Source: an uncultured Clostridia bacterium (GTDB taxonomy: Bacteria > Bacillota_A > Clostridia > Oscillospirales > Oscillospiraceae). From it: a stretch of DNA of 5,948 nucleotides. The notes under the pieces are model-generated. The model made no database searches and was not told the DNA's origin. It worked only from the letters and a program-made list of their open reading frames with translations. The first letter of the stretch is position 1. Every line of letters starts with the position of its first letter. The stretch is taken from the NCBI GenBank assembly GCA_947166955.1, contig CAMVGI010000089.1:1-5948 (forward strand), written 5' to 3'. The position numbers were made by a program, and so were the translations under genes. Shown here piece after piece: positions 1 through 5,875 of this stretch.

Positions 1-165
1 ATCGAGTGTTATTACCCAAAGTACACCCCTGAGCAGCAGGCGTTTTACCTGCATCTTATCGAAAAATACAGCCTGCGCGCCACCGGCGGGAGCGATTTCC
101 ACGGCGAGCGCGTCAAGCCGGACGTCGCGCTCGCGGCGTGGGAACTGGACGTCGATTGGCTGTAA
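1..165 (+). CDS. PHP-domain metal-dependent phosphoesterase, C-terminal fragment
   Basis: This is the 3' end of a gene that enters from outside the window. The last 54 codons are read in frame 1 and end with TAA at 163-165. The peptide contains the motif TGGSDFHG (residues 28-35 of the fragment). Its Asp and His (D32, H34) match the conserved metal-binding Asp-x-His near the C-terminus of PHP-domain phosphoesterases (COG0613, TrpH/YciV type). The preceding YYPKYTPEQ stretch is also typical of that family. Members hydrolyse phosphate esters such as nucleoside 3',5'-bisphosphates or RNA 5' ends, but the fragment cannot tell which substrate applies. The gene ends 13 nt before the aepX start codon with no promoter or terminator between them, so co-transcription with the phosphonate genes is possible. 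It is not a known part of phosphonate pathways. Confidence 0.85.
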   Translation: MECYYPKYTPEQQAFYLHLIEKYSLRATGGSDFHGERVKPDVALAAWELDVDWL

Positions 166-166
166 C

Positions 167-173
167 GGGAGGG
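167..173 (+). promoter_or_regulatory. Shine-Dalgarno sequence of the original aepX start
   Basis: GGGAGGG lies 5 nt upstream of ATG 179. It supports 179, and not the later GTG at 294, as the authentic original start of aepX. This is why the frame break downstream matters. Confidence 0.75.
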
Positions 174-178
174 AACGC

Positions 179-328
179 ATGAAAGCGTTGATACTCAATT
201 CCGGCCTCGGCCGCCGCATGGGCGTGCTCACGAGCGATCTCGGCGAAGGAGACCATCCTCAGCCGTCAGCTGCGTCTGCTCGAAGAAGCGGGCGTGAGCG
301 AGGTCGTAATGACTACGGGCTACTATGA
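179..328 (+). pseudogene. aepX: 5' fragment of aepX (nucleotidyltransferase N-terminus), cut off by a frameshift
   Basis: ATG 179 has a good RBS and encodes MKALILNSGLGRRMGVLTSD. This is the typical first strand and GxGxRM phosphate-binding loop of MobA/PntC/LicC-like nucleotidyltransferases. After about codon 20 the frame turns to nonsense and stops at TGA 326-328. The matching continuation, ISAKETILSRQLRLLEEAG, is in the other frame starting at 237, and that frame runs into the long downstream ORF. The junction is near 236-240. In relatives, a short segment with a conserved Pro-Lys (HPKxM-like) normally sits between the Thr of the loop and the Ile of the second part, and it is missing here. 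A deletion of 3n+2 bases fits; 23 nt would restore a usual spacing (inferred from family memory, not aligned). The cause is either real gene decay or an assembly error. Confidence 0.75.
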
Positions 329-2165
329 CGAGGTGCTTGCGGCGTACTGCCGCTCGCTCGACCGGAGCATTCCGATTACCTTTGTCAACAACCCGCTCTA
401 CGCGGAGACAAATTACATCTACTCCATCTACTGCGCGCGCGAGGCGCTGCGCGGCGAGGAAATCGTGCTCATGCACGGCGACCTGGTGTTCGAGCCGAGC
501 GTGCTGGACGACGTGATTGCGAGCGAAAAGAGCTGCATGAAGGTTAGCTCGACCGCGCCGCTGCCGGAGAAGGATTTCAAGGCGGTCGTGCGCGACGGGC
601 GCGTGCGCGCGGTCGGCGTGGAGTTTTTCGACGACGCCGTGGAGGCGCAGGCGCTCTATCATCTCCTGCCGGACGATTGGGCTGTTTGGCTCGACAAGAT
701 CTGCGAATACTGCGAGCGCGGCGAGAGAAAGTGCTACGCCGAAAAGGCGTTGAACGAGATCGCCGACCGCTGTGCGGTCTATCCGCTCGACGTGGAAAAC
801 AGGCTCTGCGCCGAAATCGACACGCCGGAGGATCTTGCGGTCGTCTCCGAGAAGCTGCGCGAGATCGAAAACCGCACGGTCTACATGTGCTTTTCCGCCG
901 ATATGCTCCACAGCGGGCATATCGCCATCATCAAAAAGGCGGCGAAGCTGGGCAAGCTCACCGTCGGCGTTCTCTCGGACGAGGCGGTGGCGAGCTACAA
1001 GCGTTTCCCGCTCGTGCCGTTTGAGGAGCGCAAGTCCCTTTTTGAGAGCATCAACGGCGTGGCGCGCGTGGTCGAGCAGAAAACGCTCAGTTATGCCGAC
1101 GTTCTGCGCGAGCTGCGCCCCGCCTATGTCGTCCACGGCGACGATTGGCGCGAGGGCTTCCAGAAACCCATCCGCGACGAGGTCGTGAGCGTGCTTGCCG
1201 AGTACGGCGGGCGGCTGGTGGAATTTCCCTACACCAAGGGCAAGCAGTTTGACGAGCTGGAGAAAATGTCGCGCATGCAGCTCGGCATGCCGGACCAGCG
1301 CCGCGGACGGCTTCGCAGGCTCATCTCGATGAAGGGCTGCGTGACCGCGATCGAGGCGCACTCCGGCATCACCGGCCTGCTTGCGGAAAAGACGACGGTC
1401 TTGCAGGACGGAAAGACCTACCAATTCGATGCGATGTGGGTTTCCTCGCTGTGCGACTCCACGGCGAAGGGAAAGCCCGACATCGAACTGGTGGACATGA
1501 CCTCGCGCTTTCGCACGATCGAGGACATCATGGAGGTCACGACCAAGCCGATCATCTTCGACGGCGACACCGGCGGTCTTGCAGAGCACTTCGTTTACAC
1601 GGTGCGCTCGCTGGAGCGCATGGGCGTTTCCATGGTCATCATCGAGGACAAGACGGGGCTCAAGAAGAACAGCCTCTTCGGCGCCGAGGTGGAGCAGACG
1701 CAGGACAGCATCGAAAACTTCTGCGAAAAGATCCGCGCGGGCAAACGGGCGCAGAAAACACCGGATTTCATGATCTGCGCGCGCATCGAGAGCCTTATTC
1801 TCGAACGCGGCATGGACGACGCGCTTGAGCGTGCGTTCGCCTTTGCCGGCGCGGGCGCGGACGCGATCATGATGCACAGCCGCAGAAAGGACCCCGCCGA
1901 GATCTTCGAGTTCCTGCGCCGTTTCCGCGAAAAGGACAAGACGACGCCCGTCGTGCTTGTGCCGACGTCCTATAACACCGTTTATGAGGACGAGTTCAAA
2001 AAAGCGGGCGCGAACGTTATCATCTATGCCAACCAGCTCACGCGCTCCGGTTTCCCCGCGATGCAGAACGCGGCGCGGCTCATTCTTGAGAACCACCGCG
2101 CGAAGGAGTGCGACGACATCTGCATGTCCATCAAGGACATCATCACGCTGATTCCGGAGGAGTAA
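294..2165 (+). CDS. aepX: Phosphoenolpyruvate mutase with two N-terminal nucleotidyltransferase-type domains (5' end frameshifted)
   Basis: The mutase rearranges PEP to phosphonopyruvate, the C-P bond-forming entry step of nearly all phosphonate biosynthesis. The intact frame gives 623 residues from GTG 294; with the broken 5' part the protein would be about 670. Residues 1-190 are the remainder of a MobA/PntC-like NTP-transferase, with HGD (61-63) and EIDTPED (174-180) as likely metal-site Asp positions. Residues 195-320 are a TagD-like cytidylyltransferase domain with HSGH (206-209). Residues 338-623 are the PEP mutase/isocitrate lyase-fold domain, with WVSSLCDS (382-389), DGDTGG (423-428), the mutase signature EDK-x5-NS (451-460) and ARIES (496-500). 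The signature separates it from phosphonopyruvate hydrolase-type and lyase relatives. GTG 294 has no convincing RBS and begins inside the first domain, so the true start is probably ATG 179. The next gene starts 1 nt after the stop, consistent with an operon. The mutase assignment is firm; activity of the front domain is doubtful. Confidence 0.93.
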   Translation: MSEVVMTTGYYDEVLAAYCRSLDRSIPITFVNNPLYAETNYIYSIYCAREALRGEEIVLMHGDLVFEPSVLDDVIASEKSCMKVSSTAPLPEKDFKAVVRDGRVRAVGVEFFDDAVEAQALYHLLPDDWAVWLDKICEYCERGERKCYAEKALNEIADRCAVYPLDVENRLCAEIDTPEDLAVVSEKLREIENRTVYMCFSADMLHSGHIAIIKKAAKLGKLTVGVLSDEAVASYKRFPLVPFEERKSLFESINGVARVVEQKTLSYADVLRELRPAYVVHGDDWREGFQKPIRDEVVSVLAEYGGRLVEFPYTKGKQFDELEKMSRMQLGMPDQRRGRLRRLISMKGCVTAIEAHSGITGLLAEKTTVLQDGKTYQFDAMWVSSLCDSTAKGKPDIELVDMTSRFRTIEDIMEVTTKPIIFDGDTGGLAEHFVYTVRSLERMGVSMVIIEDKTGLKKNSLFGAEVEQTQDSIENFCEKIRAGKRAQKTPDFMICARIESLILERGMDDALERAFAFAGAGADAIMMHSRRKDPAEIFEFLRRFREKDKTTPVVLVPTSYNTVYEDEFKKAGANVIIYANQLTRSGFPAMQNAARLILENHRAKECDDICMSIKDIITLIPEE

Positions 2166-2166
2166 G

Positions 2167-3204
2167 GTGAGCCAGACGATCTGCCGCGGCGTCGGACCGC
2201 TGAAGGAGATATGGGAAAGCCTCGGCGCGCGGCGGGTGCTGCTCGTGTGCGGCGCTTCGTTTGACCGCTTGAGCGTGCGCGGCGCGGTGCTTCCGCCGGA
2301 CGCGGAGGTTGTCCGCTTTTCAGGCTTTCACCCGAATCCGTGCCGGGAGGACGTCGAAGACGGCGTCGTTCTGTTCCGGCGCGAGCGCTGCGATGCGATC
2401 CTTGCCGTCGGCGGCGGGAGCGCCATCGACGTGGCAAAGTGCATCAAACTTTTTAGCGGCTCCGGCGTGCCGCTCGTCGCAATGCCGACGACGGCGGGAA
2501 CGGGCAGCGAGTCCACGTGCCACGCGGTGGTCTATGAAAACGGCGTAAAGCAGTCGGTTTCCGACCCGTCCATTCTGCCGCAGGTCGCTGTGCTGGAGCC
2601 GTCGGTCTTGCGGGGACTGCCGCCGTATCAGAAAAAATGCACCATGCTCGACGCGCTCTGCCAGGGCGTCGAGTCGTGGTGGTCGATCAACGCGACGGAA
2701 GAGAGCGAATCGCTCGCGCGTGCGGCGGTCGAAGGGATCGCGGCGCATTGGCGGACGTATATCGACTCCGACGGCGCGTCGGGCGCGTCGGAGATCATGG
2801 AGGCGGCGAACCTCTCAGGGCAGGCGATCAGCATTACGGCGACGACCGCGCCCCATGCCATGAGCTATAAGCTCACTTCGCTCTACGGCCTTCCGCACGG
2901 ACACGCCGTCGCGCTGTGCATGCGGGAGGTTTGGCCCTATCTTGCCGCGTACGCGGACGAACACGCCGATTCACCGGAAACCGCGCGCTTGCGCGGCGTG
3001 CTTGCGGCGCTGGAGAAGGTATTGCCCTTCGCGGACTTCCGCGCGATGCTCGACACGCTCGGCATGGAGCGGCCGCGGGCTGAAAACAGGGAGGCGGAGC
3101 TTTCTCTACTCGCCGCTTCGGTCAATCCGGAGCGGTTGAAAAACAGTCCGGTCGCGCTGGGACAGGAGACCCTGCGCGCCATGTATGAAAGGATACTTCG
3201 ATAG
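2167..3204 (+). CDS. Iron-type alcohol dehydrogenase, probable phosphonoacetaldehyde reductase
   Basis: This 345-residue cytosolic enzyme belongs to the group III iron-containing alcohol dehydrogenase family. It has the nucleotide-binding GGGSAID (82-88) and the MPTTAGTGSE loop (106-115). The C-terminal metal site aligns in spacing with FucO-type enzymes: D162, H230 and H244 (in GLPHGH) are present. Position 166, where the second ligand His is expected, is Gln (LDALCQ). The FHPNP stretch (54-58) is also typical of the family. Placement between aepX and aepY, with gaps of 1 and 0 nt, points to NAD(P)H reduction of phosphonoacetaldehyde to 2-hydroxyethylphosphonate, as described for PhpC-like reductases. 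The start is GTG 2167, with GGAGG at 2156-2160 giving 6-nt spacing; no better upstream start exists because the aepX stop is adjacent. The substrate is inferred from context; another phosphono-aldehyde or a general aldehyde is possible but less likely. Confidence 0.88.
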   Translation: MSQTICRGVGPLKEIWESLGARRVLLVCGASFDRLSVRGAVLPPDAEVVRFSGFHPNPCREDVEDGVVLFRRERCDAILAVGGGSAIDVAKCIKLFSGSGVPLVAMPTTAGTGSESTCHAVVYENGVKQSVSDPSILPQVAVLEPSVLRGLPPYQKKCTMLDALCQGVESWWSINATEESESLARAAVEGIAAHWRTYIDSDGASGASEIMEAANLSGQAISITATTAPHAMSYKLTSLYGLPHGHAVALCMREVWPYLAAYADEHADSPETARLRGVLAALEKVLPFADFRAMLDTLGMERPRAENREAELSLLAASVNPERLKNSPVALGQETLRAMYERILR

Positions 3205-4329
3205 ATGAAAGCGGAACGGTTTATGGAGCTCCTCGGAGCCGATTTCTATGCCGGCGTGCCGGATTCGCAGCTCAAGGCGCTGTGCGACTGTCTGCTCATG
3301 CGCTGCGGAACGGACGCCGCGCACCATGTGATCGCCGCGAACGAGGGCAATGCGGTCGGCCTTGCCGCGGGGTATCACCTTGCGACGGGGAAGACCGCCG
3401 TCGTCTATTTGCAGAATTCCGGCGAGGGCAACGTCATCAACCCCCTTGCCTCGCTGTGCAATGAAAAGGTCTACGGCATCCCCGTCCTCTTTGTCGTCGG
3501 CTGGCGCGGCGAGCCGGGCGTTCACGACGAGCCGCAGCATATCTATCAGGGCGAGGTGACGCTTCGACTGCTGGAGGATATGGACGTTGCGTACCGCGTG
3601 CTCGACGCGCAGACCTCGGAGGAGGACGTCGCGGCGGCGATGGCGGAGTTCCGCGCGTTGTTCGCGCAAGGCAAACAGGCGGCGTTCGTCGTGCGCAAGG
3701 GCGCGCTGACCACGGAGGAAAAGCCGAACTACGTCAACGCATATTCCATGCGGCGCGAGGAGATCATCCGCCATATCGTCCGCTTCAGCGGGGACAATCC
3801 CATCGTATCCACGACGGGCAAGGCGAGCCGCGAGCTGTTCGAGCTGCGCGCCGCGGCGGGCGAGGGACACGAGCGCGACTTTTTGACCGTCGGCTCGATG
3901 GGGCACAGTTCGTCCATCGCGCTCGGCATCGCGGCGCAGCGCCCCGACCGCAAGGTTTGGATTATCGACGGGGACGGCGCGGCGCTCATGCACATGGGCG
4001 CTATGGCGGTGCTCGGCGCGGCGGCGCCGAAAAACCTTGTCCACGTCGTCGTCAACAACGGAGCGCACGAGTCCGTCGGCGGACAGCCCACGGCGGCCGG
4101 ACGGATCGACCTCGTCCAGATCGCAAAAGGCTGCGGCTATCCGCGCGCGGTATCCGTTTCGGATTTCGACGCGCTGGACAAGGCGCTCGGCGAGGCTAAG
4201 ACGGCGGACGAGCTGACGCTGATCGAGGCAAAATGCGCCATCGGCGCGCGCGACGACCTCGGCAGGCCCACGACCACCGCAAAGGTGAACAAGGAAGGGT
4301 TTATGGCGTATTTGGACGCGCGCCATTGA
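3205..4329 (+). CDS. aepY: Phosphonopyruvate decarboxylase (ThDP-dependent)
   Basis: The enzyme decarboxylates phosphonopyruvate to phosphonoacetaldehyde. This irreversible step pulls the unfavourable PEP mutase equilibrium forward. The 374-residue length is usual for the family. The N-terminal pyrimidine-binding domain holds GVPDS (17-21), a hallmark of Ppd/Fom2-type enzymes, and NEGNAVG (46-52) with the cofactor-activating Glu at E47. The C-terminal domain holds GSMGHSSSIALG (230-241) and the ThDP/Mg site GDG (256-258) followed by NN at 284-285. The acetolactate synthase-like central domain is absent, as expected for this short family. Sulfopyruvate decarboxylase is the nearest alternative, but that enzyme often has split subunits, and the aepX neighbour settles the substrate. 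ATG 3205 follows directly after the TAG of the dehydrogenase, with AAAGGA at 3188-3193 as a loosely spaced RBS, so translational coupling is likely. Confidence 0.95.
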   Translation: MKAERFMELLGADFYAGVPDSQLKALCDCLLMRCGTDAAHHVIAANEGNAVGLAAGYHLATGKTAVVYLQNSGEGNVINPLASLCNEKVYGIPVLFVVGWRGEPGVHDEPQHIYQGEVTLRLLEDMDVAYRVLDAQTSEEDVAAAMAEFRALFAQGKQAAFVVRKGALTTEEKPNYVNAYSMRREEIIRHIVRFSGDNPIVSTTGKASRELFELRAAAGEGHERDFLTVGSMGHSSSIALGIAAQRPDRKVWIIDGDGAALMHMGAMAVLGAAAPKNLVHVVVNNGAHESVGGQPTAAGRIDLVQIAKGCGYPRAVSVSDFDALDKALGEAKTADELTLIEAKCAIGARDDLGRPTTTAKVNKEGFMAYLDARH

Positions 4330-4354
4330 CAAATTGACGGTCGCGTAATACAAT
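4326..4354 (+). promoter_or_regulatory. Sigma-70/SigA-type promoter for the diguanylate cyclase gene
   Basis: A consensus -35 TTGACA (4326-4331) and a near-consensus -10 TACAAT (4349-4354) are separated by exactly 17 nt. The -35 box overlaps the last codon and TGA stop of aepY. Transcription would start at about 4361, giving a leader of about 75 nt before ATG 4437. The local AT-richness contrasts with the GC-rich coding sequence around it. A second TTGAC at 4334-4338 has no well-spaced -10. Confidence 0.75.
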
Positions 4355-4362
4355 ATATTGTA
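4349..4362. promoter_or_regulatory. Perfect 14-bp palindrome over the -10 box, possible operator
   Basis: TACAATATATTGTA reads identically on both strands and begins with the -10 hexamer TACAAT. It covers the predicted transcription start. Such a position suits a repressor operator. The AT-rich composition could also make a short palindrome by chance, and no regulator gene lies in the window. Confidence 0.4.
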
Positions 4363-4372
4363 GACGAAAATG

Positions 4373-4409
4373 GAAATCTGTCCGCGAACTTGTGCCGCGG
4401 GCGGATTTC
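4373..4409 (+). promoter_or_regulatory. Strong leader hairpin upstream of the diguanylate cyclase
   Basis: Arms 4373-4386 (GAAATCTGTCCGCG) and 4396-4409 (CGCGGGCGGATTTC) pair over 14 positions as RNA: 12 Watson-Crick pairs and two G-U wobbles, with a 9-nt loop (4387-4395). The hairpin starts about 12 nt after the predicted transcription start and ends 9 nt before the RBS. No U-tract follows, so it is not an intrinsic terminator. The wobble pairs make it look like an RNA element, not just a DNA inverted repeat. Its role could be mRNA 5'-end stabilisation or control of translation. It does not match any riboswitch class that I recognise. Confidence 0.55.
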
Positions 4410-4418
4410 TGCAGCGTG

Positions 4419-4426
4419 AAGGGGGG
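4419..4426 (+). promoter_or_regulatory. Shine-Dalgarno sequence of the diguanylate cyclase
   Basis: AAGGGGGG ends 10 nt before ATG 4437. It decides the start in favour of 4437 over the in-frame GTG at 4392, which lies in the loop of the leader hairpin and lacks an RBS. Confidence 0.65.
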
Positions 4427-4436
4427 ATGGCGCGCC

Positions 4437-5813
4437 ATGGATAAAGACACGGGGCGAAACGGGATATCCGTCAAGCACATCATGATCCCGGCGGCGATCC
4501 TGCTTTTGCTCCTGCATGCCTGCATCGTGCTCAACACCGTCCGCATCAACCGCATGGGACAGGCGATCTCCGGCATCACGCAGCACAGCTTCAGCTATTC
4601 GCAGACCGCCAAGGAGTTTGAGGCCAGCGCCGACCGGCTTGCCGACAAGGCGCGGCTGTATGTGAGCACGGGCACGCTGGAATACGTCGAAGACTATATG
4701 CGCGAGCTTGACCGCATTGAAACTCGGTACGCGGAAACGATGGACCTGATGATCAGCAGCGCGCCGCAGGAGGCGCGCGCGGAGGTCGAGACCGCGATCG
4801 AGGTCGCGCAGCGGCGCGGCAAGATCGAATACCGCGCCATGCGCCTGTGCGCCGAGTCCTATCAGGTGGACCTCACGAAGTATCCCGAGATCGCGGGCGC
4901 GGAGCTGACGGAGGAGGAAGCGGCGCTGAAGACCTTCGCGGAGAAGCGCTGGGAAGCGGAAAAGCTGCTCGTCAGCACGGAGTATCTCCAGCTGCGAAGC
5001 AACCTCCACGACCATGTCGACGGCGCCGTGCGCGTCGTGACGGCGGAGACCGCGTCGCGGATCGGGCAGAATTCGCAGACCCTGCGCGCCTATCAGGTAC
5101 TGCAATGGACCATCACCGGCGCCGCGATCCTGCTCATTGCCGTGGTGGCGCTGCTGCTGATCTATCTGCTGATCGTCCCGATGGAAAAGGGCGTGGAGCA
5201 GGTGCGAAAGGGCGACCTGCTGCCCGCGGAGAGCGGCGTGTCGGAGTACCGCGACCTCGCGGGGGCGTACAACGAGCTGCTGCACCATCGCCGGATGATG
5301 GAGAACTACCTGCGCAAGCAGACGCAGACCGACGCGCTGACGGGGCTTCACAACCGCCTCGCGTTCCAGAACCACATCACGGACATCGGCTGGAACCGCA
5401 AACACTGTGCGGTGACCGCCTTTTCGCTCGACGTGAACGGGCTGAAGGAGGCCAACGACACCAAGGGCCACGCCTTCGGCGACGCGCTGCTGTGTTCGGC
5501 GGCGGAGGCCATCCGCGCGGCGTTCGGAGAGGGCGGGGGCCGCGAATGCTTCCGCTTCGGCGGCGACGAGTTCGCCGCGTTCTGGGTGGACGTTCCGCGC
5601 GCGGAGATCGACGCGTCGCTCGAGCGCTTCCGTCAGGAGCAGAGCGACCGCGGGATCAGCGTGTCCGTCGGTTACGCCTTTGCGGACGATTTGAGCGAGA
5701 CCTCGGTGGAGGAGCTGTTTGAGCGCGCGGACAAGGCGATGTACGAGGACAAGGCGCGCCATCACAAGCGTCTCGCGGAGGACGGCCCCGGCCAGCAGAG
5801 ACTGTGGGTGTGA
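4437..5813 (+). CDS. Membrane-anchored GGDEF diguanylate cyclase with extracytoplasmic helical sensor
   Basis: The 458-residue protein is predicted to make cyclic di-GMP from two GTP. A short charged N-terminus is followed by a membrane helix (about residues 15-35), an extracytoplasmic, mostly charged and probably all-helical sensor region (36-221), and a second membrane helix (222-248). A short HAMP-like linker (about 249-295, containing EQVRKGDL) leads to the GGDEF domain (about 296-445). The domain has DALTGLHNR (299-307), LDVNGLKEAND (331-341) with metal-site D332, an intact catalytic GGDEF (375-379), and the closing ISVSVGYA and ADKAMYEDK motifs. The inhibitory RxxD I-site, normally five residues before GGDEF, is absent (GGGR there). 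The sensor ligand cannot be told from sequence. The gene has its own promoter and leader and a terminator after it, so it is probably monocistronic, with possible read-through from aepY. Confidence 0.93.
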   Translation: MDKDTGRNGISVKHIMIPAAILLLLLHACIVLNTVRINRMGQAISGITQHSFSYSQTAKEFEASADRLADKARLYVSTGTLEYVEDYMRELDRIETRYAETMDLMISSAPQEARAEVETAIEVAQRRGKIEYRAMRLCAESYQVDLTKYPEIAGAELTEEEAALKTFAEKRWEAEKLLVSTEYLQLRSNLHDHVDGAVRVVTAETASRIGQNSQTLRAYQVLQWTITGAAILLIAVVALLLIYLLIVPMEKGVEQVRKGDLLPAESGVSEYRDLAGAYNELLHHRRMMENYLRKQTQTDALTGLHNRLAFQNHITDIGWNRKHCAVTAFSLDVNGLKEANDTKGHAFGDALLCSAAEAIRAAFGEGGGRECFRFGGDEFAAFWVDVPRAEIDASLERFRQEQSDRGISVSVGYAFADDLSETSVEELFERADKAMYEDKARHHKRLAEDGPGQQRLWV

Positions 5814-5835
5814 GCCAAAGGAATACGCTTTTTCG

Positions 5836-5875
5836 GGCGTTCGGAACGGATTTTCGTTCCGAACGCCTGTTTTTT
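5836..5875 (+). terminator. Rho-independent terminator after the diguanylate cyclase
   Basis: A perfect 13-bp stem has arms at 5836-5848 (GGCGTTCGGAACG) and 5855-5867 and a 6-nt loop. It is followed by TGTTTTTT (5868-5875). It lies 22 nt after the TGA stop and ends the transcription unit. Confidence 0.93.

Noticed and set aside
228..2096. Long antisense open frame over aepX (622 codons)
   Set aside because: It mirrors the GC-rich codon pattern of the real gene, is rich in Arg/His/Leu/Ala without motifs, and overlaps clear family signatures on the + strand.
4325..4338. Direct repeat ATTGAC (4325-4330 and 4333-4338)
   Set aside because: Six bases spaced 8 apart; it is explained by the -35 box and a chance second copy, and the second has no good -10 partner.
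3106..4353. Long antisense open frame over aepY (415 codons)
   Set aside because: It is a low-complexity shadow frame; the opposite strand encodes an unmistakable ThDP decarboxylase.
4373..4409. Leader hairpin as the terminator of the phosphonate operon or as a c-di-GMP riboswitch
   Set aside because: There is no U-tract after the stem, and a single hairpin without the conserved GEMM core does not support a c-di-GMP riboswitch.
4392..4436. Alternative GTG start giving 15 more residues for the cyclase
   Set aside because: It lies in the loop of the leader hairpin with no RBS; ATG 4437 has a purine-rich SD at suitable spacing and leaves a usual short N-terminus before the membrane helix.
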